31,099 nt of DNA from Lachnospiraceae bacterium (GTDB lineage Bacteria; Bacillota; Clostridia; Lachnospirales; Lachnospiraceae): the NCBI GenBank assembly GCA_009774535.1, contig VSNY01000032.1, forward strand, positions 1 through 31,099, in the 5' to 3' direction. Position 1 is the first letter of the stretch; every line of letters begins with the position of its first letter. Below are positions 5,468-12,839 of this stretch, in pieces. A program made the translations under genes and the position numbers. The notes beneath the pieces are model-generated. The model saw only the letters and a program-made list of their open reading frames with translations. It was not told the origin of the DNA and did no database searches.

Positions 5468-8155
5468 TCAGACAGCCTCCCACATTTGCAGGATCTCTTC
5501 ACTGGCAGTTGTATCAAGTTCCGCTACGGCCTGGCACAACTGCGAAAACAGTTCCTCCTGACCGCTGACATAAGAATACTGCTTCATTTCCTCTATGGCA
5601 TCTTCCATCTGATCCATATCCAGATTTTCAAACGCAGTGCGCAGCATTGCAAAAAATTTCTCCAGATCTTTTCTGGAAGCAGGCGGCTTTTGCGTATTTA
5701 AGTGAGAGTCATAAGCATCCTCAGGAAAGTATTCCTGTAAAATGCCTTCATAATCCTGATACTGCTTAAGCAGCGCAGGGGTCAGATCGTGAATCAGCGC
5801 CCCGTCTGCCTCGTTGCCGGCCTGTTCCAGACGTTCGGCCAGCTTTGCCAGTTCCAGCGCTCCGATCTGGCGGGAAGCGCTTTTGAGTGCGTGGACTTCA
5901 ATGGTGTAATTTTTCCAGTCTGCCAGTTCCTCCAGCTCCTGGATGCGTACAGCTTTTTTGGGAATGATCTGATAATAATCCCGCAGAACATCCCAGAACA
6001 GTTTTTCACTGCCCAGCAGCTTTAGCGCGGCCTCTGTATCCAGCGTTTCGATTTGGATGGAAGGTGTTTGGGCCAAAGTCTGATCCGGATTGTCCGGCCG
6101 GCCTGGCCGGATGGTTTCCGGAGGGAGCCAGCGGCGCAGGACAGAGAGGATGACATTTAATTCAATCGGTTTTGGTACAAAATCATTCATGCCTTCACTT
6201 AAAAACAGCTTTTCCGCTCCGTCAACCGCATTGGCGGAAAGGGCAATAATCGGCACATGGTCGTAGTTTGTATAAAAACGGCGGATAATATGCGTAGCTT
6301 CAATGCCGTCGACTTCAGGCATCATATGATCCATAAAGATCAGGTCATACGAATGCCGGGCGACTTTTTCGATGGCATCCTGCGCGCTGGAGGCTGTGTC
6401 GATCTGCATTTGAAGCGGTTCCAATAGTCCGGCGGCTACGGTCAGATTGACAGCATTATCATCTACAATCAGAATGGTAGCTTCAGGCGCGACAAAATCA
6501 AATGGATCATCATTTTCACTTGGAAGCGCCGGGTATAGATTTCGGTTAAAAATATCCGCTATGTTCATAGAATACAGCGGTTTTTTTACAACGACCAAGT
6601 TTGGAATGTCTGTTTCCAGGATCGTTTGATAATTGACCATTAATACCGCTGTAAGATCTTTGTGAGAACGTACAAATTGTTCTACTTCTTCTGAAAACAT
6701 TACATGTTCAATAAAGAAATAGTTGATATTGTATTTCTGCAAAAGTGGTAAGGACTGCGCGGACTTTACCGGCAAATAGGAAACACCCAGCCGTTCTATA
6801 TCCAGCTGCAGCTGGGCCGCGGCGTAAGGATTGGCGACCATTCCGGCTGCACTGATATTTTTCGGATCGTCAACGGCAATGCCTGGTTTGCCGTTGACAA
6901 TTTTCTGCGGCAGGGTAAAGGAAAAGCAGCTGCCTTTACCATACTCGCTTTCTACATGGATATCCCCGTGCATCCGGGTCAGCAGCTGTCTGGTAATCGC
7001 AAGCCCAAGTCCGCTTCCTTCGATTTTGTGTGTCCGCAGTGTATCCAGCCGCTGGAAGGAATCGAACAGCTTGCCCAGATCTTCCTCGCGGATACCGCTG
7101 CCGGTGTCTTTGATAGAAATCTGCAGGGTGAGTCCGTCTGTGCCGGACGGGGTGTAGCAGATCGTCATTTTAATTTGTCCGTGCCGGGTAAATTTCACAG
7201 CGTTGTTTGTCAGGTTCAGGATAATCTGGTTGATGCGGACATGATCGCCCAGCATTACTTCTGGCAGATCCGGCGCAAGGTCAACAATAAATTCAATATC
7301 TTTTGTACCGATCCGGGTCGTGATGGCATTGATAATATCATCAACCAGAGATGTTGGAGAATATTCGGTTACATGAATACTGATCGTGCCGGATTCGATT
7401 TTGGAAAAGTCCAGGATATCGTTGATAATGGTTAATAATGTCTGGCCAGACGCCTTGATCTGGCTGATATATTCTCTTGCAGCCGGAGGGATCGGTTCGC
7501 GCATTGCCATTTCGGACATGCCGATAATGGCATTCATCGGGGTGCGGATCTCATGGCTCATATTTGCCAGAAAATCCGATTTGGACTGCGTTGCGTGTTC
7601 CAGCTCTAAATTTGACTGCAGGATTTTGTAACGGCTGTTGCCGATACTGGACAGAATATTGGACAGGGCATATAAAAATTCTGCCGCGTCATTGATCTGT
7701 TCTTCTGTGACAACCGGAATCTGACGCATTGCGTCCAGATACGCCTGCGGGTCAAGATCCAGTTCCTGTGCCTGCTGCACAGCGGTTTCTCTGTCCGGAG
7801 GTTCGCCGACAATTACCTGTCCGCCGACAAAACTGCCCAGTATGCGGTCCTGGATCGTGATTGGGGCGGCAAAATCAATCAGTCCCGCATGACAGCGGTA
7901 AAACACGGCGGCGCGGTTTTCCATTGCTAAGGCGGCGCCTTGTCTGTCGCATCGTTCACAGCGGATGCGGCCGGTTTTCGAGCTTTTGATCAATCTGCAG
8001 AATGCGCTTGTATTACAGTGCGCGGTAATCGGCGTGCCATGCTGATCTGAGATTCCGGCCGCCATTTCTGTCATATCGCAGAATGCCTGTTCGATGGTCG
8101 AGAGCGTGTCAGCGTCAATCAGATCAATCAAATTTAATTCAAGTTCCATTTCCAT
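5468..8155 (-). CDS. PocR-domain hybrid histidine kinase with receiver and HPt domains (copy 1)
   Basis: A roughly 895-residue cytoplasmic sensor kinase without membrane segments. Order: PocR sensory domain (about 8-170) with clustered cysteines C47, C53, C66, C69 and C88; HisKA with H201 in NMSHEIRTPMNAIIG; HATPase with the N box LTNNAVKF and G boxes DTGSGI and GSGLGLAI; a degenerate receiver-like segment (about 425-540); a canonical receiver with DD near 566 and phospho-acceptor D610 in FMDHMMP; HPt with H756 in EVHALKSASRQ; and a C-terminal helical tail of about 65 residues shared with its neighbour. This is a complete His-Asp-His relay. PocR domains are predicted to sense small hydrocarbon-type ligands such as diols; the ligand here is unknown. 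The start is set by AGGAGG six bases before ATG. It overlaps the upstream paralogue by 17 bp, implying coupled translation. Confidence 0.92.
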   Translation of the reverse strand: MEMELELNLIDLIDADTLSTIEQAFCDMTEMAAGISDQHGTPITAHCNTSAFCRLIKSSKTGRIRCERCDRQGAALAMENRAAVFYRCHAGLIDFAAPITIQDRILGSFVGGQVIVGEPPDRETAVQQAQELDLDPQAYLDAMRQIPVVTEEQINDAAEFLYALSNILSSIGNSRYKILQSNLELEHATQSKSDFLANMSHEIRTPMNAIIGMSEMAMREPIPPAAREYISQIKASGQTLLTIINDILDFSKIESGTISIHVTEYSPTSLVDDIINAITTRIGTKDIEFIVDLAPDLPEVMLGDHVRINQIILNLTNNAVKFTRHGQIKMTICYTPSGTDGLTLQISIKDTGSGIREEDLGKLFDSFQRLDTLRTHKIEGSGLGLAITRQLLTRMHGDIHVESEYGKGSCFSFTLPQKIVNGKPGIAVDDPKNISAAGMVANPYAAAQLQLDIERLGVSYLPVKSAQSLPLLQKYNINYFFIEHVMFSEEVEQFVRSHKDLTAVLMVNYQTILETDIPNLVVVKKPLYSMNIADIFNRNLYPALPSENDDPFDFVAPEATILIVDDNAVNLTVAAGLLEPLQMQIDTASSAQDAIEKVARHSYDLIFMDHMMPEVDGIEATHIIRRFYTNYDHVPIIALSANAVDGAEKLFLSEGMNDFVPKPIELNVILSVLRRWLPPETIRPGRPDNPDQTLAQTPSIQIETLDTEAALKLLGSEKLFWDVLRDYYQIIPKKAVRIQELEELADWKNYTIEVHALKSASRQIGALELAKLAERLEQAGNEADGALIHDLTPALLKQYQDYEGILQEYFPEDAYDSHLNTQKPPASRKDLEKFFAMLRTAFENLDMDQMEDAIEEMKQYSYVSGQEELFSQLCQAVAELDTTASEEILQMWEAV

Positions 8156-10844
8156 AGCGGGCCTCCTCTTGCTCCCAGGCAGCCAGGATGGTTTCGCAGG
8201 AATCCACATCCAGCTCTTCCGCAGCGTTGCGCAGCTGCTTAAACAGATCCATCTGCCAGTCTTGATAATGGTAAAGCGTCATATCCTGAATCACGGCTTC
8301 CATCTGATCCATATCCAGCTCTTCCATTGCGCTGCGCAGGGCCTGGAACAGCAGCCTGCCCGTTTCAGGGGTCCATGTTTTGGCGTCGTCCGACGGCGTG
8401 TCCTGTTCCATAAAATAAGGAGCCAGAATATGGTCGTAGTGCATATACTGTTCCAGCATAGATCCGGTATATTGGTGGATCAGCTGCGCGTTTCCTGCGT
8501 TGCCGGCTTTTTCCATATCCGCGGCAAGCGCAGACAATTCCATAGCGCCGATCTGTCTGGAAGCGCTTTTTAATGCATGTACTTCAATCGTGTAGTTTTT
8601 CCAGTCTTCTTTCTGCTCCAGTTCCTGGATGCGGCTTGCTTTTTTGCGGATGACTTTGTAGTAGTCTTTCAGAACGGCCCAGAGCAGTTCTTCTTTGCCA
8701 AGCAGTTTGAGCGCGGCATCCGTATCCAGACCTTCAATCGTAATCGAAGATGCCGCGGCAGCAGGTTCCGGGCAGTAGTCAAACTCATCGCTGACTTTTT
8801 GGATTTTGTCTTTCGGAAGCCATCGTTTCAGCTTGGAGATCAGCATACGCAGTTCAAATGGCTTGCCGACACAGTCATTTAATCCTTCTTTTAAAAACAT
8901 CATTTCAGCTTCTGTGGAAGAATTGGCCGAAAACGCGATAATCGGCACATTGGCATATTCGGCATGGAAACGCCGGATAATGTGCGTGGTCTCGATGCCG
9001 TTTAAATCCGGCATTTGATGGTCCATAAAGATCAGATCATAGTGCTTGTTAGAGATCTTTGTAATGGCTTCTTTGCCGCTTTGCGCAGTATCAATCTGCA
9101 GTTTTAACGGCTTGAGCAGCCCGTCGGCTACGGTCAGGTTGACGGAATTATCATCAACGATCAGAATATGTGCTTCAGGAGCGATAAATTCATAATCTTC
9201 GTCCATGACATTGCTGTAGTGCATATCGATGTTTTCACGGTTAAACAGCATAGCAAGATTCAGCGAATAGACCGGTTTTTTTACAATCAGCAGGTTTGGC
9301 AGCAGACGGCAGCCGTTTGCATTATAAAAATCCAGCATCAGCACTGCCGTGATGGAAGGATGGTTTTCGACGAAGGACTCTACAACAGCCGTATACAGCG
9401 GTCGTTCTATAAAAAAGAACTCTGCCTGGAGCTGAATGATCCTGTCAAGATCCTGTTCATCGTGTATGGGATAATAGTCAATGTGCAGCCGCCGGATATC
9501 TTTTTGCAGCTGCGCATGGACGACGTCATCTGCAATCAGGCCGGCTGTGGCATGCGGCGGGTCTTTGATCGAGACGCATGGCTTCGAGCGCGTAATACGC
9601 TGCGGCAGTTTAAAGGAAAATTTGGAACCCTTGCCGTATTCGCTCTCTACGTCGATCGTACCCATCATCAGATAAAGCAGCTGCTGGCTGATTGCAAGCC
9701 CAAGTCCCGTTCCTTCCAGGTTCCGGTTGCGTTTGCTGTCGAGCTGCTGGAACGATTGGAACAGTTTTTCCAGATCTCCTTTTTTAATACCGATTCCGGT
9801 ATCCTGTATGGTAACTTCTAAAATAATTTCATCTGCGTTTCTGGCAAACGGTTCGCATGTTACGGTAATGTAGCCGTCTTTTGTAAACTTGACAGCATTG
9901 TTTGTCAGATTAACAAAAATCTGCTTAATACGCAGGCTGTCGCCCAGCAGCTCATAAGGGAGATCCGGAGAAATATCCAAAATCAGCTGCACATTTTTCT
10001 GTCCGATATGCGACATAATAATATTAGATACGTCGTTGATCATGGACATCGGCTCATATTCACTCATCGTGATTTCCATTTTTCCGGATTCGATTTTGGA
10101 AAAATCCAAAATATCATTAATAATCATTAACAGGTTTTTCCCGGAACTTTTGATCTGGCTGACGTAATCGTGCGCGGTAAGCGGCAGTTCTTCCCGCAGC
10201 GCCATTTCCGCCATTCCGATAATTGCGTTCATCGGCGTGCGGATCTCATGGCTCATATTTGCGAGGAAGTCTGATTTCAAATGCGTAATCCGTTTGATTT
10301 TCGCATTTTCCTGCAGGATTACGTAATTGTGGTAGGCAATGCTGGACAGTGCATTTGTAATCGTATGTAAAAAGAGGGACGCGCGTTTTAACGTTTCCCG
10401 CGGAAAGAACGGGACGTTATGATATGCCTCAAGGTATGCTTCCTGATCTAGTCCAAGCTCGTTTGCAATGTGTCGGATTTTATCATCATCCGGCGGACCG
10501 TCCAGGAACTGCCCGCCAAAAAAACAGCCGATCAGCTGGCCATTGATCATAATCGGCGCAGCGAAATTGCGCAGCCCGGTATGACAGTGATAGGTAATCG
10601 CCCTGCCCTGGTGGGACGCGTGCGCGGCACAGTTGCTGTCACACGTCCGGCAGCGCTGCAGACCGATCGCAGTCGCGCGCGTATAACGGGAACAAAAATC
10701 GGTCTGGCAGGAAGCCCCTGTTACATAATTCCCGTCCGCATCCGTAATATAGGCAGCGATCCCGGTCATTTTGGAAAACGAATTCTGCATTTCCTGCAAA
10801 ATGGAAATGTCGATCAGGTCTGTTAAATATAAGGTCTCTTCCAT
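8139..10844 (-). CDS. PocR-domain hybrid histidine kinase with receiver and HPt domains (copy 2)
   Basis: A 901-residue paralogue of the next gene, collinear over its whole length. PocR sensory domain (about 5-168) with C46, C51, C65, C68 and C87 at the same positions as in copy 1; HisKA with H199 in NMSHEIRTPMNAIIG; HATPase with LTNNAVKF and GTGLGLAIS; a receiver-like segment lacking the acidic cluster; a canonical receiver with LIVDDNSVNLTVADG and the acceptor aspartate in FMDHQMP; HPt with EVHALKSASRQIGA; and the shared tail ending in AWEQEEARYGNGT. No signal peptide or transmembrane helix, so the signal is intracellular. The ATG at 10844 is chosen over the TTG one codon earlier because AAGGAAGG lies eight bases before it. 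It starts 26 bp after the response regulator gene, so the three genes form one operon. Confidence 0.92.
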   Translation of the reverse strand: MEETLYLTDLIDISILQEMQNSFSKMTGIAAYITDADGNYVTGASCQTDFCSRYTRATAIGLQRCRTCDSNCAAHASHQGRAITYHCHTGLRNFAAPIMINGQLIGCFFGGQFLDGPPDDDKIRHIANELGLDQEAYLEAYHNVPFFPRETLKRASLFLHTITNALSSIAYHNYVILQENAKIKRITHLKSDFLANMSHEIRTPMNAIIGMAEMALREELPLTAHDYVSQIKSSGKNLLMIINDILDFSKIESGKMEITMSEYEPMSMINDVSNIIMSHIGQKNVQLILDISPDLPYELLGDSLRIKQIFVNLTNNAVKFTKDGYITVTCEPFARNADEIILEVTIQDTGIGIKKGDLEKLFQSFQQLDSKRNRNLEGTGLGLAISQQLLYLMMGTIDVESEYGKGSKFSFKLPQRITRSKPCVSIKDPPHATAGLIADDVVHAQLQKDIRRLHIDYYPIHDEQDLDRIIQLQAEFFFIERPLYTAVVESFVENHPSITAVLMLDFYNANGCRLLPNLLIVKKPVYSLNLAMLFNRENIDMHYSNVMDEDYEFIAPEAHILIVDDNSVNLTVADGLLKPLKLQIDTAQSGKEAITKISNKHYDLIFMDHQMPDLNGIETTHIIRRFHAEYANVPIIAFSANSSTEAEMMFLKEGLNDCVGKPFELRMLISKLKRWLPKDKIQKVSDEFDYCPEPAAAASSITIEGLDTDAALKLLGKEELLWAVLKDYYKVIRKKASRIQELEQKEDWKNYTIEVHALKSASRQIGAMELSALAADMEKAGNAGNAQLIHQYTGSMLEQYMHYDHILAPYFMEQDTPSDDAKTWTPETGRLLFQALRSAMEELDMDQMEAVIQDMTLYHYQDWQMDLFKQLRNAAEELDVDSCETILAAWEQEEARYGNGT

Positions 10845-10870
10845 CAAATCAACCTTCCTTCCGAACAGGT

Positions 10871-11734
10871 CTAGTTAGGTATGGTTTCGTTTAGCGTATT
10901 TTCAATGGCCTCTGTTAATTTGTCATGGTCGATAGGCTTTAACAGGTACCCTTGCGGCTTTAGGGCAAGCACCTGTTGGATTTTTTTGCGGTCGTTGATG
11001 CCGGTCAGGAAAATCACGGGAATTTCCTTGGTCACCGGATTATTGCGCAGTTTTTCCAGCACCTGCGGCCCGTTTTCCTCCGGCATTTCATAATCCAGCA
11101 AAATCAGATCGGTCATCTTTGTTTCCAGGAACTTTAACGCTACTTTGCCGTTGATCGCAGTCGCGATATCATAGCTGTCGTCCAGATAGCGCTTAATCAG
11201 CTTTAACATCCTAAAATCATCGTCCACAACAAGGATATGTCTGCGTCCGCCTGTGGTAACAGGATGCAGCAGGGCATCGATTTCGTCAAGCGTCGTCTGT
11301 GTCTGCTGATCCGTTGCCGGCAACACTGGTGCGGAAGGCATCGGAGGTGTTTCCCGAATGGTCAGATTGCGCTTTATGTACTCAGAAATTCTATCTGCAA
11401 TCTGCAGCGCAGTGAGCGGTTTGATCAGATCCATATCTGAAAAATCCGCGGATATTTTGCGCATTTCGTCACAGTCATCCTGTGTTGCTACGACGAAAAA
11501 CGGGGTCCTGCGTTCCAGTTTTGTATGTTTGATGGTAATCAGCTGCGTCATAGTGTCGCGTGTCTCATTGTTCATACAATAAAGGACGACATGGGGCTGA
11601 AAATATTTCAGGTGGCAGACAATATCGTCGAAGCGGTTGGAAGTACTTTGGCATTCCAGGATATTGTTTGCATGGAGGAACAGGTCTTCGATGGTTGCTT
11701 TGTTGTTGCCCAGTAATAATACTTTGTATCTCAT
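10871..11734 (-). CDS. Response regulator with a degenerate and a canonical receiver domain, no output domain
   Basis: 287 residues. The N-terminal half (1-about 125) has a receiver-like fold pattern, but LLLGNN replaces the acidic pair and VVLYCMNN (C53) replaces the phospho-acceptor strand; the late lysine in LIKPLT (K105) is kept. After a proline/threonine-rich linker (about 126-162), the second receiver is canonical: D171/D172 in LVVDDD, acceptor D214 in LLDYEMP, T244 in FLTG and K266 in LLKP. No DNA-binding, cyclic-dinucleotide or other effector domain follows, so it probably works by protein contact or as a phosphate-relay intermediate for the two kinases downstream. The start is ATG at 11734, six bases after AGGAGG. 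An upstream in-frame extension has no supporting ribosome site and an implausible Pro/Ser-rich sequence, so I exclude it. Confidence 0.9.
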   Translation of the reverse strand: MRYKVLLLGNNKATIEDLFLHANNILECQSTSNRFDDIVCHLKYFQPHVVLYCMNNETRDTMTQLITIKHTKLERRTPFFVVATQDDCDEMRKISADFSDMDLIKPLTALQIADRISEYIKRNLTIRETPPMPSAPVLPATDQQTQTTLDEIDALLHPVTTGGRRHILVVDDDFRMLKLIKRYLDDSYDIATAINGKVALKFLETKMTDLILLDYEMPEENGPQVLEKLRNNPVTKEIPVIFLTGINDRKKIQQVLALKPQGYLLKPIDHDKLTEAIENTLNETIPN

Positions 11735-11812
11735 TGTAAACCTCCTAGAGTTGCTTTCGGGGACTATTGGCAAGTCCGCTTTCATACTTTTTTGAGATTG
11801 TTTATTTGGTCT

Positions 11813-11841
11813 ATTATAACAGGATATTGGACTTTTGGAAA
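11813..11841 (-). promoter_or_regulatory. Predicted promoter of the phosphorelay operon
   Basis: On the minus strand, TTTCCA (11836-11841), a 17-bp spacer and a perfect TATAAT (11813-11818) precede the response regulator start by about 80 bp. It is the only good promoter seen upstream of the three-gene operon. Confidence 0.6.
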
Positions 11842-12094
11842 GCATAGAATTCATTATTTGTGGTGGGGAGTGTATGGGAGGGGATTTTAGGTGGGAATCC
11901 GGACGACACTGCGGGCGGCGGGCTGGAGATGCGCCGGAAGACACACCTTGGGCGGACTGGGGCAACGCTGCATCCTATACCGCCGGGCTGCCCTCCCTTG
12001 CCGCTGGCACGGCCGCGTCCGGGTTACCACATAGTCCAGGTCACCACATAGTCCGGGTCGCCATATAATCCAGGCTCCCCCAGAAAATGAATTA
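11842..12094. other. GC-rich non-coding stretch between divergent genes
   Basis: About 250 bp with no supported gene. The part from roughly 11860 to 12075 is visibly much richer in G and C than the flanking genes and purine-skewed at its start (runs such as GTGGGGAG and GGGAGGGGATT). It ends in a 17-bp tandem repeat. Open frames here lack ribosome sites and recognisable sequence. Confidence 0.6.
12023..12073. repeat. Three tandem copies of a 17-bp unit
   Basis: GTTACCACATAGTCCAG, GTCACCACATAGTCCGG and GTCGCCATATAATCCAG lie head to tail at 12023-12039, 12040-12056 and 12057-12073. The first two differ at two positions and the third is more diverged. The array ends 21 bp before the -35 box of the PAP2 gene, so it may be either an inert minisatellite or an array of protein-binding sites. 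Confidence 0.75.
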
Positions 12095-12124
12095 TTGACA
12101 AATCAGATCTTCCTGGCATATGAT
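12095..12124 (+). promoter_or_regulatory. Promoter of the PAP2 phosphatase gene
   Basis: A perfect TTGACA (12095-12100), an 18-bp spacer and TATGAT (12119-12124) lie 45 bp before the start codon. Confidence 0.75.
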
Positions 12125-12168
12125 TCTTAGAAAATAAATAATCACACCACGTAAAAGGAGTAACAAAA

Positions 12169-12702
12169 ATGCTTGAATTTATAACAAACACAGACCTTAA
12201 CATCCTGTTGTTCATTCAGGATTCCATCCGCATTCCCTGGCTGACTCCTGTCGTTGTATTTATTACAAGCCTTGGAAATGCCGGGATCTTTTGGATTGTT
12301 GTATCCCTGCTGCTGCTGATTCCGAAAAGGACAAGGCGGATTGGATGCATGAGCTTTGCGGCGCTGTTTGCTTCGCTGCTGCTTAATAATGTGCTGCTGA
12401 AAAATGTAGTCAGGCGTATCCGTCCGTATGATTTGTGCGATATGCTGCATCCGCTGGTAGTAAAGTCGGTGGATTTTTCTTTTCCTTCCGGCCATACAGG
12501 CAGTTCGTTTGCCGCGGCGTTTGTGCTGTACCGCCAGCTGCCGAAAAAGGCTGGAATTCCGCTGCTGCTTTTGGCTGTGCTGATCGGGTTGTCCAGGCTG
12601 TATGTGGGCGTACATTATCCGAGTGATGTATTTGTGGGAATGCTGACCGGGCTTGGCTCGGGTTATCTGGCTGAACGGATTGTGCTGAAATATGGCCGCT
12701 GA
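12169..12702 (+). CDS. PAP2-family membrane phosphatase
   Basis: A 177-residue integral membrane phosphatase of the PAP2/BacA-like lipid phosphatase superfamily. All three signature motifs are present: K78-x6-R85-P86, P106-S-G-H109 and S142-R143-x5-H149-x3-D153. Hydrophobic segments lie at about 25-52, 60-77, 112-122, 130-147 and 155-172, the usual arrangement that places the active site at the outer membrane face. Likely substrates are undecaprenyl pyrophosphate or phosphatidylglycerol phosphate-type lipids; sequence alone does not separate them. The protein is about the usual length of small bacterial members. AAAAGGAG sits nine bases before ATG. It has its own promoter and is followed by a separate promoter for ptsI, so it is probably monocistronic. 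Confidence 0.9.
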   Translation: MLEFITNTDLNILLFIQDSIRIPWLTPVVVFITSLGNAGIFWIVVSLLLLIPKRTRRIGCMSFAALFASLLLNNVLLKNVVRRIRPYDLCDMLHPLVVKSVDFSFPSGHTGSSFAAAFVLYRQLPKKAGIPLLLLAVLIGLSRLYVGVHYPSDVFVGMLTGLGSGYLAERIVLKYGR

Positions 12703-12776
12703 AGGTTTGAAATTCGGCATAGTGACGAATAAACAGGATTTTTTGTCAGAAAATAGGTCAAATTTCAAAAATAGGA

Positions 12777-12805
12777 TTGCAACCCAGGCAAAATCGTTGT
12801 AAAAT
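12777..12805 (+). promoter_or_regulatory. Promoter of ptsI
   Basis: TTGCAA (12777-12782), a 17-bp spacer and TAAAAT (12800-12805) lie about 35 bp before the start codon, giving a very short leader. A 9-bp inverted repeat, TTTGAAATT (12706-12714) with AATTTCAAA (12761-12769), lies upstream. Confidence 0.7.
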
Positions 12806-12839
12806 ATACCCATGTGGATCAAATAAAAGAAGGGAGAAA

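Noticed and set aside
8156..8209. Longer N-terminus for the first PocR kinase
   Set aside because: No ribosome site, sequence unlike the paralogue's start, and it would deepen the overlap with the upstream gene.
9168..9821. Plus-strand frame of 217 residues inside a kinase gene
   Set aside because: Antisense to strongly conserved kinase domains, no ribosome site, no recognisable protein.
12142..12822. Minus-strand frame of 226 residues opposite the PAP2 gene
   Set aside because: Low-complexity Gln/His-rich antisense shadow of a clear PAP2 phosphatase with all motifs.
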